This document shows, piece after piece, positions 9,157 through 17,920 of a DNA stretch of 64,000 nt (within the stretch, counting starts at the first letter, position 1; each line of letters begins with the position of its first letter). This stretch comes from Aliivibrio wodanis (lineage in GTDB: Bacteria; Pseudomonadota; Gammaproteobacteria; Enterobacterales; Vibrionaceae). The notes beneath the pieces are model-generated. The model was not told the origin of the DNA, did no database searches, and saw only the letters and a program-made list of their open reading frames with translations. The DNA lies in contig LN554847.1 of the NCBI GenBank assembly GCA_000953695.1, forward strand, positions 499,801-563,800, given 5' to 3'. The translations under genes were made by a program, and so were the position numbers.

Positions 9157-10630
9157 CATTGTTATGTTGGATTGTCCATTTGATTATATTTTCGATTGAT
9201 TGTGGGCGCTGAAAGTAATACCCCTGAAGGTAATCACACTTCATTCCCTTAAGAATGGCCACTGAATCTGAATTTTCAACTCCCTCAGCAACGATAGTAT
9301 GGCCCAGTCCATGTGCTAAAGCGATGGCTGAGCGAACAATCGCTTGGTCTGATTTATTATTAGCTAGCTCCATAATGAAAGAGCGATCTATCTTAATTTG
9401 ATGTATAGGAAATTCTCGTAATAATGAAAGAGAAGAAAATCCAGTACCAAAGTCATCTAAGCTAATAGAGAACCCTAAAGATTGCAGTTGGCTCACGTTT
9501 TCTTTTGCAGCAGGCAAATCTGTAAGCATCGCACTTTCAGTTACTTCTAAGACTAATTGGTGTGCTTGAATACGTCCACTGTCTAGTAAATGAGTAAGAT
9601 GGAGAATTAAATCATTTTCCAATAAATCTTTGGCAGATAAATTGATGTGAATACAAGCATCAATATTGTGATGGTTAAATACTTTTAAGTCCTCTGATAC
9701 TTGAATCAATACCCAATGAGTTAGCTGCTTAATTATATTTGATTGTTCAGCTATAGGAATAAATAGGTCGGGTGGAATAAAAGAACCATCCTTTTGAGGC
9801 CAACGAATTAAAGCTTCATAACCGTGAGTTAATGAGTTTTTTGTATTGATAAGAGGCTGATAAAAAAGGCGAAATTCCTTATTACTTAGTGCGGGTTTTA
9901 AGTAATTACTAATCGTGAGCTTTTGTTTAACATCATCATCCATCATTGGGTGATAAAGCATGAAACTTTGTCCCATCTTTTTTGCTTTATACATAGCTAT
10001 ATCTGAATGTTGAAGCAACTTATCTGCACTTTGTGAATCTGTTGGAAAGATACTGATCCCGGCAGACATTGAGCTCATTACCCAATGCCCATGAATATTA
10101 AAAGGTTTATCTAAAGTAGATCCTACCTTGTCTATCATTTTTCGGATATCTGAATTTGAATGTTGCGGACATAAAATAACAAATTCATCACTGCCCATAC
10201 GTGATAAAAAATAATGTTCAGTTAAAATTTCTTTAAATCGTTTGCTTAATTGAACTAGTAATTCATCACCGCAGTAATGACCCATTGCATCATTGATTTG
10301 CTTGAAGTTATTAAGATCAAAGGTAATGACAGAGAAAGGTTGGTTGAGCGTGATCTTTTGATTTAATTTCTCTAAACAATAGACCCTATTAGGGAGTAGA
10401 GTTAAGGAATCATGTAAGGCATTATAACGTTCAGTTGTCGCTATTTTATGTAATTGACGAATGGACTGTAAGCTGTAATTGATAACAACAACAACGAAAA
10501 TACTGCCACTACATAAAATCCCTGAAATACCTAAGTTAACACTAGATAAACTTTGCTGAAAAACTAAGTAAAATAGAAAAACCGAGTAAGCAAAAATAAA
10601 AAAACAATTAATCCTAGTAATACCTTCCAT
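9146..10630 (-). CDS. membrane GGDEF-EAL protein, probable cyclic-di-GMP phosphodiesterase
   Basis: The protein has 494 residues: two N-terminal membrane segments (about 9-27 and 33-52), a GGDEF domain (about 70-230) and an EAL domain (about 240-485). The GGDEF site reads RMGSDEF, with the second glycine changed to serine, so cyclase activity is doubtful. The EAL domain keeps its key residues: YEALIRW, HINLSAKDL, LEVTESA, LDDFGTGFSS, KIDRSF and AEGVEN. It should therefore hydrolyse cyclic-di-GMP to pGpG. The last codons, after HNN, and the stop lie inside the IS30 right end, so the native C-terminus has been replaced. The ATG at 10630 has AAGG directly against it, a poor spacing, and a stop lies just upstream. 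Confidence 0.88.
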   Translation of the reverse strand: MEGITRINCFFIFAYSVFLFYLVFQQSLSSVNLGISGILCSGSIFVVVVINYSLQSIRQLHKIATTERYNALHDSLTLLPNRVYCLEKLNQKITLNQPFSVITFDLNNFKQINDAMGHYCGDELLVQLSKRFKEILTEHYFLSRMGSDEFVILCPQHSNSDIRKMIDKVGSTLDKPFNIHGHWVMSSMSAGISIFPTDSQSADKLLQHSDIAMYKAKKMGQSFMLYHPMMDDDVKQKLTISNYLKPALSNKEFRLFYQPLINTKNSLTHGYEALIRWPQKDGSFIPPDLFIPIAEQSNIIKQLTHWVLIQVSEDLKVFNHHNIDACIHINLSAKDLLENDLILHLTHLLDSGRIQAHQLVLEVTESAMLTDLPAAKENVSQLQSLGFSISLDDFGTGFSSLSLLREFPIHQIKIDRSFIMELANNKSDQAIVRSAIALAHGLGHTIVAEGVENSDSVAILKGMKCDYLQGYYFQRPQSIENIIKWTIQHNNARS

Positions 10631-10965
10631 CCTTTATTTTTAGTCCTGTTACAAATCTGAGATGCAGGGATGCAACTGTAGCATAGAAAAAGGATGCCAA
10701 AAGAAACTAAAATTATAGGAAATATATTCAAAATTAATACTCAGTGGTGCGTAGTTAACAAATATTTTACAGTACTGTTTGCTGTATGCAAGGATATTTG
10801 CCGTCCTATCCTGTTTTAAATTAGTTTGGCTAGATTACTTTCATGTATATTTGAGTGTTTACGCACAAAAATTCAATGTGAATCCCATTTATTGGTATGA
10901 GGTGTTGTTAATCTTATCACTAGTTGTTATGATTATGTTTTCTATTTATAACATTTGGTATTAAA
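10631..10965. other. intergenic gap between divergent EAL and MCP genes
   Basis: This gap of 335 bases must hold the divergent promoters of the EAL gene and the MCP trio. A 61-codon hydrophobic frame (10779-10964) ends one base before the MCP start, but it lacks a ribosome site and I do not call it. I see no RNA gene or repeat. Confidence 0.5.
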
Positions 10966-12579
10966 ATGTTTTCGTTAACAATCAAGCAAAAAATCATAGC
11001 CCTAACTTTTATGAGTTTTATTGGATTTGCTAGTATCTTATATATAGCAGGTAGTGCTTTAGCGATGAACTCACATCAGGTGGCTAATATACAAGCAATT
11101 TATTATCCTGTTATGAACTCTTCGGCTATTAACGAAGTACAATTAGACCAGTTATCTGAGCGATTTAATCTAGCCGTGACCATTGGCGATGAAGAGCTTC
11201 TTGAGATGAATAGACAAACATTTGAATCTATTCTCAATACATTCAAATATCAGGTTGACCTTCAACCTTCTTTGTCTAATGAAATACAGCATTCTAATAG
11301 ATTAACTTCTCAATACTTTGAGCTAGCATATAGGATAGCGCTTGGTATGATAGAGGAGGAGTTGTCTTTAAAAGAAGCGTCAGCACTTGCCTCTGAAAGT
11401 AATCAATTATTGGATGAATTAAAGCAATCTTTAAAATCATTCAGTGACCAACGCCAAATGGAGTTTGAAATTTCAGTAACTCAAATGGCAGAAGAAAATA
11501 AGCAAGCCCATAATTTAATGAGAGCGGCTGGAGCGTTAGCTTTGTTTATTATCGTTATTGCAGGCTTTAAGATTGGCCGAGATATTAAAATAAGCTTGAA
11601 TCGCATCACGTTTAAGATGAAAGACATTGCAGAAGGTGAGGGTGATTTAACAGGGCGAATTACTCATAAAACAAAAGATGAGTTGTTTGATCTGGTGTAT
11701 TGGTTCAATACGTTTGTTGAAAAATTGCAAAGTAATGTGAGTCAAACAAAAACCAATATTAATCAACTAAGCAATGTATCTGGCACCTTGGTTACAGCAA
11801 GTGAAACCACTAAAGAATTGTCTAATAAGCAATATCAAGCCATTGAAGATGTCACTTTATCGCTTAAAGAATTATTTACCAGTGTGAAAGAGATCTCACA
11901 TAACGCTTCAGACGCGTCTAGTGCGGCAAATAGCGCAAACAAAGAAGCGAAAAAAGGCGAAGCCCAAGTTCAAAACACCATTCAATCGGTACATGACTTA
12001 ACCGAAGAAGTTCACAATGCGTCGGAAGTTATTAAGCAACTTAATATCTATACACATGATGCGAGCTCAATTCTAGACTCAATCAGCAGTATCGCTGAAC
12101 AAACCAACTTATTGGCGTTGAACGCGGCGATTGAATCTGCTCGTGCAGGTGAACAAGGACGCGGTTTTGCGGTTGTTGCGGATGAAGTTAGAACACTAGC
12201 ATCACGTACGCAATCATCAACACAAGAAATTCACAGGGTATTAGAACAGCTTCAAACTCAAGCGACGAAAGCGGTAAGTATTATTTCGAACAGTGGTGAA
12301 AAAGCCGAGTTGTGTGTCCAACAATCTAAAATTGCGGAATTGTCACTACAAAGTATCACAAGTGAAGTAAATCAAATTACTCAGCGCAACGAGATGATTG
12401 CGACAGCGACAGAAGAGCAAGAGTTAACCTCGCACCAAATTCAAGGCTATGTTGCTGAGATCCGTAATATGGCGGAAGGCACGGCAACCAATGTCAGTAA
12501 TGTTGATTCTGTGTCACATGATATCGAGTCCATTACCTCAAGTTTAACGGAGTTGACGAACCAGTTTAAGGTGAGTTAA
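10966..12579 (+). CDS. methyl-accepting chemotaxis protein, helical-bundle sensor
   Basis: The protein has 537 residues. A membrane segment (about 9-30) is followed by a small periplasmic helical domain (about 35-180) of the four-helix-bundle kind, a second membrane segment (about 183-200), a HAMP domain (about 200-255) and a cytoplasmic coiled coil. The signalling tip is conserved: [20 protein letters not shown] and [15 protein letters not shown]. It would control CheA through CheW. No ribosome site is obvious before the ATG. It heads a probable unit with a porin (58 bases on) and a small periplasmic binding protein, which suggests that those proteins help to deliver or sense its signal. Confidence 0.92.
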   Translation: MFSLTIKQKIIALTFMSFIGFASILYIAGSALAMNSHQVANIQAIYYPVMNSSAINEVQLDQLSERFNLAVTIGDEELLEMNRQTFESILNTFKYQVDLQPSLSNEIQHSNRLTSQYFELAYRIALGMIEEELSLKEASALASESNQLLDELKQSLKSFSDQRQMEFEISVTQMAEENKQAHNLMRAAGALALFIIVIAGFKIGRDIKISLNRITFKMKDIAEGEGDLTGRITHKTKDELFDLVYWFNTFVEKLQSNVSQTKTNINQLSNVSGTLVTASETTKELSNKQYQAIEDVTLSLKELFTSVKEISHNASDASSAANSANKEAKKGEAQVQNTIQSVHDLTEEVHNASEVIKQLNIYTHDASSILDSISSIAEQTNLLALNAAIESARAGEQGRGFAVVADEVRTLASRTQSSTQEIHRVLEQLQTQATKAVSIISNSGEKAELCVQQSKIAELSLQSITSEVNQITQRNEMIATATEEQELTSHQIQGYVAEIRNMAEGTATNVSNVDSVSHDIESITSSLTELTNQFKVS

Positions 12580-12637
12580 TACGTATAAAAACATAACAAT
12601 AAGAAATACCATAATTATAATTTAGGGATAGAAAGTA

Positions 12638-13807
12638 ATGAAGAAAACACTTTTAGCAGCTGCGTTAATGGGAATTATGGGAAGTGCATCTGCGGCAGAC
12701 TCTGACCGTATCACGGACCTAGAAAAACAAGTTAAACGCTTGAAAAATGAATCAAGCTGGGCGGATAACGTTAAAATCAGCGGCTTTGGTTCTGTCGGTG
12801 TCGGTAAAGCGAATAATGGTGCAGGTTATGCACATTATACTGATGAGCGTTATGATACGAATATTGATTCAATTTTAGGTCTTCAATTTGAATTTAAAGT
12901 AAATGATCAGGCAAAAGTGGTTACGCAAATCAGCGCATCAGGTCGTTACGATTGGGAAGTTGATGTTGATTCAGCTTACATCAGTTATGATTTTGATGGT
13001 TTCACAGCGCGTGCGGGTAAAATGAAAGCGCCTCTATTCATGTTCTCTGATTATGTTGACGTAGGTTATGCTTACCCGATGATCCGCCCATCACAAGAGA
13101 TGTATGAGAATATTATTCTGTCATCATACACGGGTGCAGATATACTTATTCCTTTTGATATTGGTGAAAGCACGCTGTTACTGCAACCTTTTGGTGGTAA
13201 TAGTGAGATTAAAGAGCGTGATTCTTCTTTTGGTCACACCAAACTTGATATGTTCTTTGGTTTAACGGCGCACTTATACTATGACGATTGGACGTTCCGT
13301 ACTTCTTATATAACGGCACAAACAGCGGTTCAAGGTTTAGATGAGATAACAGATCCTACAGTTGGTCTTATTGCTACTACGATCGATGACGAAACCGCGA
13401 GCTTTATTGCGTTAGGTCTTCAATATGATGATGGTGACTTGATGTTACTAGCAGAGGCGACGCAAACGACGGTTTCAGGTGACTTTACCGATGTGTTCTC
13501 GGCCTATGCATTAACAGGATACCGCTTTGGTTCAGTAATGCCATATGTGATGGTGAGTCACAACCAAACAACGGATAATGATAAGAGAGATGGAACTGCT
13601 CTTTCTGGTTTAAGCTATGAATCAATGGCTTACTCTTTAGGTTCTCGTTGGGATTTTGCTCAAAACGTCGCTCTTAAGCTAGATGTTACTTACGCTGATT
13701 TTGGTGACACCCATGGTGGTAAGTTCTCTTATAATGTTGATGACAATAATCAACCAATTGAAAACGACACGTTTGTCTACTCAGCAACTGTTGACTTTGT
13801 ATTCTAA
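12638..13807 (+). CDS. outer-membrane porin
   Basis: The 389-residue protein has a clear signal peptide (cleavage after about MGSASA, residue 19), a short coiled-coil stretch (DRITDLEKQVKRLKNE) that may form a trimer stalk, and then alternating strands typical of a beta-barrel, ending in an aromatic terminal residue (VDFVF). The C-terminal phenylalanine is the outer-membrane assembly signal. It lies 58 bases after the MCP and 11 bases before the binding protein. A substrate cannot be read from the sequence; the neighbour related to phosphate-binding proteins hints at an anion. Confidence 0.85.
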   Translation: MKKTLLAAALMGIMGSASAADSDRITDLEKQVKRLKNESSWADNVKISGFGSVGVGKANNGAGYAHYTDERYDTNIDSILGLQFEFKVNDQAKVVTQISASGRYDWEVDVDSAYISYDFDGFTARAGKMKAPLFMFSDYVDVGYAYPMIRPSQEMYENIILSSYTGADILIPFDIGESTLLLQPFGGNSEIKERDSSFGHTKLDMFFGLTAHLYYDDWTFRTSYITAQTAVQGLDEITDPTVGLIATTIDDETASFIALGLQYDDGDLMLLAEATQTTVSGDFTDVFSAYALTGYRFGSVMPYVMVSHNQTTDNDKRDGTALSGLSYESMAYSLGSRWDFAQNVALKLDVTYADFGDTHGGKFSYNVDDNNQPIENDTFVYSATVDFVF

Positions 13808-13818
13808 GGAGTAGGAAT

Positions 13819-14229
13819 ATGAAAAAATTATTAGTGTTATGTTTTGGTGCTTTATTTTCATTGAATGTATCAGCCGGTCTGGTTGTGATTGGTAATCCAT
13901 CGGGTGTTGATGCGTTATCGAAAAAAGACGTTAAAAAGCTGTTTCTCGGTAAAAAAACACGTTTAAGTAATGGTAACAGTGCTCAAATTGTTGAACTAGA
14001 AGATGGTGATGATAACCGTGTTGCTTTTCATGACTTAGCAACCGGTCGCAGTGAGTCTCAATTGCAATCTGCTTGGTCACGTTTGGTGTTTACTGGTAAA
14101 GCAGAAGCGCCAGTTCAAGTTGATAGCTTTGACAGCATGGTATCTGAAGTAGCAAGTAACTCAAATGCGATTGGTTATACTGAAGAAGCTAATGTAACGT
14201 CTGCAGTAAAAGTGCTTTATAAGTTTTAA
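13819..14229 (+). CDS. small PstS-like periplasmic binding protein
   Basis: The protein has 136 residues with a signal peptide (cleavage after about NVSA, residue 19). The mature part (VVIGNPSGVDALSKKDVKKL, then LFLGKK, then SNAIGYTEE) matches one lobe of the phosphate/PBP-like type-2 binding proteins. A full PstS has over 300 residues, so this is a single-lobe version. It has a good ribosome site (AGGAGT) and follows the porin by 11 bases; a strong terminator ends the unit. It may bind an anion and dock to the MCP; this function is inferred. Confidence 0.8.
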   Translation: MKKLLVLCFGALFSLNVSAGLVVIGNPSGVDALSKKDVKKLFLGKKTRLSNGNSAQIVELEDGDDNRVAFHDLATGRSESQLQSAWSRLVFTGKAEAPVQVDSFDSMVSEVASNSNAIGYTEEANVTSAVKVLYKF

Positions 14230-14262
14230 TCGATTTATCTTATCTAGGGTAAGTGGATTATA

Positions 14263-14298
14263 AAAAATAAAGGGAGCTGATGATCAGCTCCCTTTTTT
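14263..14298. terminator. terminator of the MCP-porin-binding protein unit
   Basis: GGGAGCTGA and TCAGCTCCC pair around a tiny loop with A-runs before and T-runs after, so it can act for both converging genes. Confidence 0.9.
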
Positions 14299-14342
14299 AG
14301 CCATAAAACGTTGTTATATTTTTAATCTTCTAATCTTATCTC

Positions 14343-15812
14343 TTAAGCAACAACGGCTTCTATCTCTTCTTCTTGTGTTTTTACCACTTCCATACGCTCG
14401 CCGTAGATTGAACGTAACTGAGACACTACATCTCCACGAGTTACGATACCCACAAATTTATTGTCTTCAATTACCGGTAAGATGCGTGGTTTAGCTATAC
14501 GCATATCACGAGCGCGATCATTGACAGATAATGTGCTGTAGCTAGTTGCATAACCCATGTCTGTTGTTGGGTATAATGTTGGTTTATCAATCGCATAGAA
14601 CTCAGCCAATTGAAGTAGGGTATCTTTTGGTGAAATACTCGTAATGTCCGCTTTCATTAAGTCAGCAACAGTGCGGCCTTTTTCTGGTAAGTAATCCTCA
14701 CACCATAATTCAACTAATACATCGTGCTCAGAGAAGAAACCGACGACTTCATTGTGGCTGTTGATAACAATGGCACCAGAAAGATGACGTTCTAATAAGT
14801 TATCTAGTGCAACTTCAACAGGCATTTCAGGGCGAAGTACGTAAGCGTTAATATCCATAAATTGATTTACTGTTTTATTCGCGTTCATTTCAGTTATTTC
14901 CTTTGTGTCTGAATCGGTAAAAAGAGGAGTAATTTGTGATGTTGGTACTGCATTTAGTTGAGGGCGAGAGAAGATAGTCCAGTAACCTAAACCAACCAGT
15001 CCTGCACCGCCGACGATATTCCCAAGAGTGACAGGGATAAGGTTGGCAGTAATAAAGTTAATGATATTTAGATCAGCGTATTGTTCTGGTGATGCGCCAA
15101 CGGCAAGCCAGAATTCAGGCGGTGCAAGTTGTTGAATGGCAATACCTAATGGAACCATGAACATATTGGCAACACAGTGTTCAAAACCACTGCTAACAAA
15201 CATAGCAACAGGCAGAATAACCATGATTGCTTTGGTTAACATATTGGTAGAACAGAAGGTTAGCCAAACTGCTAAACACACTAATAAGTTACATAAAATA
15301 CCTAAAGCAAATGCTTCTAATGGTTGATGATGCAGTTTATGTTGTGCGATATTGAGTGCATTGAGTCCCCATTGACCGCCATCGTTTTGGTACATGCCGG
15401 CAGAAACAACTAAGGCTAGTAATAATGTCGCACCGATAAAGTTACCGATATAAACTTTGCCCCATATTCCTAACATTTTTCCAAAACTGATTTGCTTATT
15501 TGCAACAGCAATAGCGGAAAGTACAGAACTCGTGAAAAGCTCACCGCCACCAATTACAACCAGTATCAACCCTAAGCTAAATGCTAAGCCTCCAGCAAAG
15601 CGACTAATTCCCCAGCCTGTTTGTGCATTCCCAGTAGTTACAGTGATATAGAAAATGAAAGCGATCCCGATGAATACACCAGCCATAACAGCTAAGCCAA
15701 TCACCATACTTGTTGGCTTCTTTGATTTAGCTAAAGCGTAATAAGCCGCTTGATCCATCATTTCGCTGGGATTAAATTGTCCACTTGTATTTGGACTGAG
15801 ATTAGCGCTCAT
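14343..15812 (-). CDS. FocA-type formate/nitrite channel fused to a CBS-domain pair
   Basis: The protein has 489 residues. About residues 15-285 form the six-helix FNT channel, opening with NPSEMMDQAAYYALAKSK and containing the family GGGELFTSS motif. Residues from about 310 to 475 form two CBS domains (FMDINAYVLRPEMPVEVALD; then VADLMKADITSISPKDT), which often bind adenine nucleotides and gate transport. A classical FocA has about 280 residues and no CBS part. It probably moves formate or a similar small anion, with gating by energy state; the last point is inferred. It is divergent from a LysR regulator. AGGAGG-like sequence precedes the start. Confidence 0.9.
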   Translation of the reverse strand: MSANLSPNTSGQFNPSEMMDQAAYYALAKSKKPTSMVIGLAVMAGVFIGIAFIFYITVTTGNAQTGWGISRFAGGLAFSLGLILVVIGGGELFTSSVLSAIAVANKQISFGKMLGIWGKVYIGNFIGATLLLALVVSAGMYQNDGGQWGLNALNIAQHKLHHQPLEAFALGILCNLLVCLAVWLTFCSTNMLTKAIMVILPVAMFVSSGFEHCVANMFMVPLGIAIQQLAPPEFWLAVGASPEQYADLNIINFITANLIPVTLGNIVGGAGLVGLGYWTIFSRPQLNAVPTSQITPLFTDSDTKEITEMNANKTVNQFMDINAYVLRPEMPVEVALDNLLERHLSGAIVINSHNEVVGFFSEHDVLVELWCEDYLPEKGRTVADLMKADITSISPKDTLLQLAEFYAIDKPTLYPTTDMGYATSYSTLSVNDRARDMRIAKPRILPVIEDNKFVGIVTRGDVVSQLRSIYGERMEVVKTQEEEIEAVVA

Positions 15813-15855
15813 TTGTCCTCCTTAAGTTATTAGTGATAAATAAACAATTATTAAA

Positions 15856-15889
15856 CTCAAGCGTAATGTTCATTCCTGTTCTGCTTGAG
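15856..15889. promoter_or_regulatory. inverted repeat in the channel-LysR intergenic region
   Basis: CTCAAGC (15856-15862) and GCTTGAG (15883-15889) form a 7-base inverted repeat between the divergent channel and LysR genes. It could be an operator for the LysR protein or a chance hairpin. Confidence 0.35.
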
Positions 15890-16015
15890 CCCATTTAGAT
15901 TATGGATAAATTAACTTAAGGTAAAATTGATTGTTTTTAAGTTCTATATCAGTTTTATTGATGTGTTTTAAATGGTATGATTCGTTGAAAATAAATTCTT
16001 ATAAAAGAGATAGTT

Positions 16016-16921
16016 ATGCGATATTCATTAAAGCAGTTGGCAGTTTTTGATGCGGTAGCAACGACAGGAAGCGTCAGTCAGGCGGCTGAGTTATTATCGT
16101 TAACTCAATCAGCAACCAGTATGTCCTTATCGCAATTAGAAAAAATGTTAGGGCGGTCGTTATTTGAACGTAATGGTAAGCGAATGGCGTTAACCCATTG
16201 GGGCGTATGGCTTCGCCCTAAAGCGAAAAAACTAATTCATGATGCACAACAGATAGAGTTGGGCTTTTATGATCAGCATTTAATCAGTGGTGAATTGTCA
16301 CTTGGTGCAAGTCAAACTGCAGCAGAACATTTGGTTCCAAACCTTATCAGTAATATTGATAATGACTTTCCAGAAATTCGAATATCTTTAGGGGTTAAGA
16401 ATACCTCAGGGATCATTAATGGCGTGTTAGATTACAAATATGAACTCGGTATTATTGAGGGTCGGTGTGATGATAACCGAATTCATCAAGAAGTCTTTTG
16501 TAAAGATCATTTGATTATTGTGGCAGCCGCTCATCATCCTTTTGCTAAGCATGAAACAGTCAGCTTAGCCCAGTTAGAGCAAGCTAAATGGGTACTACGT
16601 GAACATGGAGCAGGAACAAGAACCATTTTTGATAGTGCGATACATGACAAAATCTCGGATTTAGATGTATGGCGTGAGTATGAACATGTTCCTGTACTGA
16701 GAACGTTAGTCGCGAATGGTCAATATTTAAGCTGTTTACCGTATTTAGATGTCGTTAAGTATATTGAGCGAGGTGAATTGGTTGCCTTAAATGTTCCTGA
16801 ATTAAATATGGAACGTACACTCTCGTTTATTTGGCGTGCCAGTATGGATCAAAATCCAATAAGTAGTTGTATTCGACGAGAAGGAATTAGAATGATAAAG
16901 AACCATAATGTTATTCGTTAA
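16016..16921 (+). CDS. LysR-family transcriptional regulator (YeiE-like)
   Basis: The protein has 301 residues with an N-terminal winged helix-turn-helix (LKQLAVFDAVATTGSVSQAA, then LTQSATSMSLSQLEKMLG) and a periplasmic-binding-type effector domain from about residue 90 to the end. The effector part, with LGASQTAAEHLVPNLI and VLREHGAGTRTIFD, resembles the CysB/YeiE branch. It is divergent from the FocA-CBS channel, so it probably controls that gene. The effector is not known. Confidence 0.9.
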   Translation: MRYSLKQLAVFDAVATTGSVSQAAELLSLTQSATSMSLSQLEKMLGRSLFERNGKRMALTHWGVWLRPKAKKLIHDAQQIELGFYDQHLISGELSLGASQTAAEHLVPNLISNIDNDFPEIRISLGVKNTSGIINGVLDYKYELGIIEGRCDDNRIHQEVFCKDHLIIVAAAHHPFAKHETVSLAQLEQAKWVLREHGAGTRTIFDSAIHDKISDLDVWREYEHVPVLRTLVANGQYLSCLPYLDVVKYIERGELVALNVPELNMERTLSFIWRASMDQNPISSCIRREGIRMIKNHNVIR

Positions 16922-17016
16922 TCATTCTTTATAAAAATCGGCTTCTTAGTTTCTTGGTTATTTGCTATTCTCGTGAACAGACAATCATGACTTATATTAT
17001 TTAGGGATAAAAAGAG

Positions 17017-17697
17017 ATGCCAGCCTTATCAGTTTTATTGATGGATAGCTTCAATTACTTCAAAACGCATTTTATTGCTTTCTGTATACTTGTTTTGCCA
17101 TTTGCATTAATTACTAATGGAATAGCATTAAGTTTTAATGAAGAGGATGGCTCAGGTAAGTTTTTTATTTACATGTTGTTTATTCTAACTATCTATCCAT
17201 TCTATAAAGGGGCAATTCTGTACTATATCGCTTATTCATTTGATGGTCGTCGTGTCCCATTTAGCCAGTTATATCAAATACCAGCCAAAACATGGTTTTC
17301 ATTTGTACTCATGAACATTATTCTAGGTTTAGCTGTACTTACCGGCTTTATTGCACTGATTTTACCTGGTTTATATTTAATGGCGCGCTTTTCATTTACT
17401 GAGATTTATTGTGTTCTTTATAAAGAAAACAGTACGGATGCAATTAAATTAGGATGGAATGATACCAAAGATAATTACTGGCTTCTGTTTAAAGGCCTAG
17501 TCATTATCTTTGGTTTGACTACAGGATTGGTTTGGGTATCTGAATATGCCTTAGGTCTTTTAGGATTGAGCTCTCCAGTGTTGTCTTTTATTTTTTCTAT
17601 TTTAGAAGTCATACTTTCTATGATGAATACCATTTTTATTTTTAGAGTATTTACTATTAATACTACGCGATTAGAAGAAATTCAGCAGATTAGTTGA
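17017..17697 (+). CDS. polytopic membrane protein (YciC/UPF0259-like)
   Basis: The protein has 226 residues and about six membrane segments, with the loop GLYLMARFSFTEIYCVLYKE and an N-terminal SVLLMDSFNYFKTHF. Both features resemble the YciC/UPF0259 and related DUF975-like families, whose role is not established. A ribosome site (AGGGATAAAAAG) precedes the ATG. It stands alone between the LysR gene and the MCP pair and has a terminator after it. Confidence 0.65.
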   Translation: MPALSVLLMDSFNYFKTHFIAFCILVLPFALITNGIALSFNEEDGSGKFFIYMLFILTIYPFYKGAILYYIAYSFDGRRVPFSQLYQIPAKTWFSFVLMNIILGLAVLTGFIALILPGLYLMARFSFTEIYCVLYKENSTDAIKLGWNDTKDNYWLLFKGLVIIFGLTTGLVWVSEYALGLLGLSSPVLSFIFSILEVILSMMNTIFIFRVFTINTTRLEEIQQIS

Positions 17698-17768
17698 ATT
17701 AATTCTAATCACATCGAGTGTTAAATAGATAAGACTTCGCTCTTAAATTAAGCAGATTATAATATTTT

Positions 17769-17804
17769 AAAAGCAGCTATTCTTCTTGGGTCGCTGCTTT
17801 TTTA
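17769..17804 (+). terminator. terminator after YciC-like gene
   Basis: AAAAGCAGC pairs with GCTGCTTTT around a 15-base loop and is followed by T residues. Confidence 0.75.
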
Positions 17805-17920
17805 TACGATATTAATGAGATGATGCTTACAAAAATTTAATGTCTTGTTTGTTATTAAGCTTTAATTGTTAATATTTGTGCCATAATGTAAGAATCTTTT
17901 GCTAAATATGGACAGTAGTT

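Noticed and set aside
10779..10964. A 61-codon hydrophobic frame before the MCP gene
   Set aside because: It has no ribosome site, low-complexity hydrophobic content and no recognisable family; it is likely a chance frame in AT-rich DNA.
15813..16015. FNR-type sites in the FocA-CBS promoter region
   Set aside because: I found only isolated TTGAT half-sites and no TTGAT-N4-ATCAA pair.
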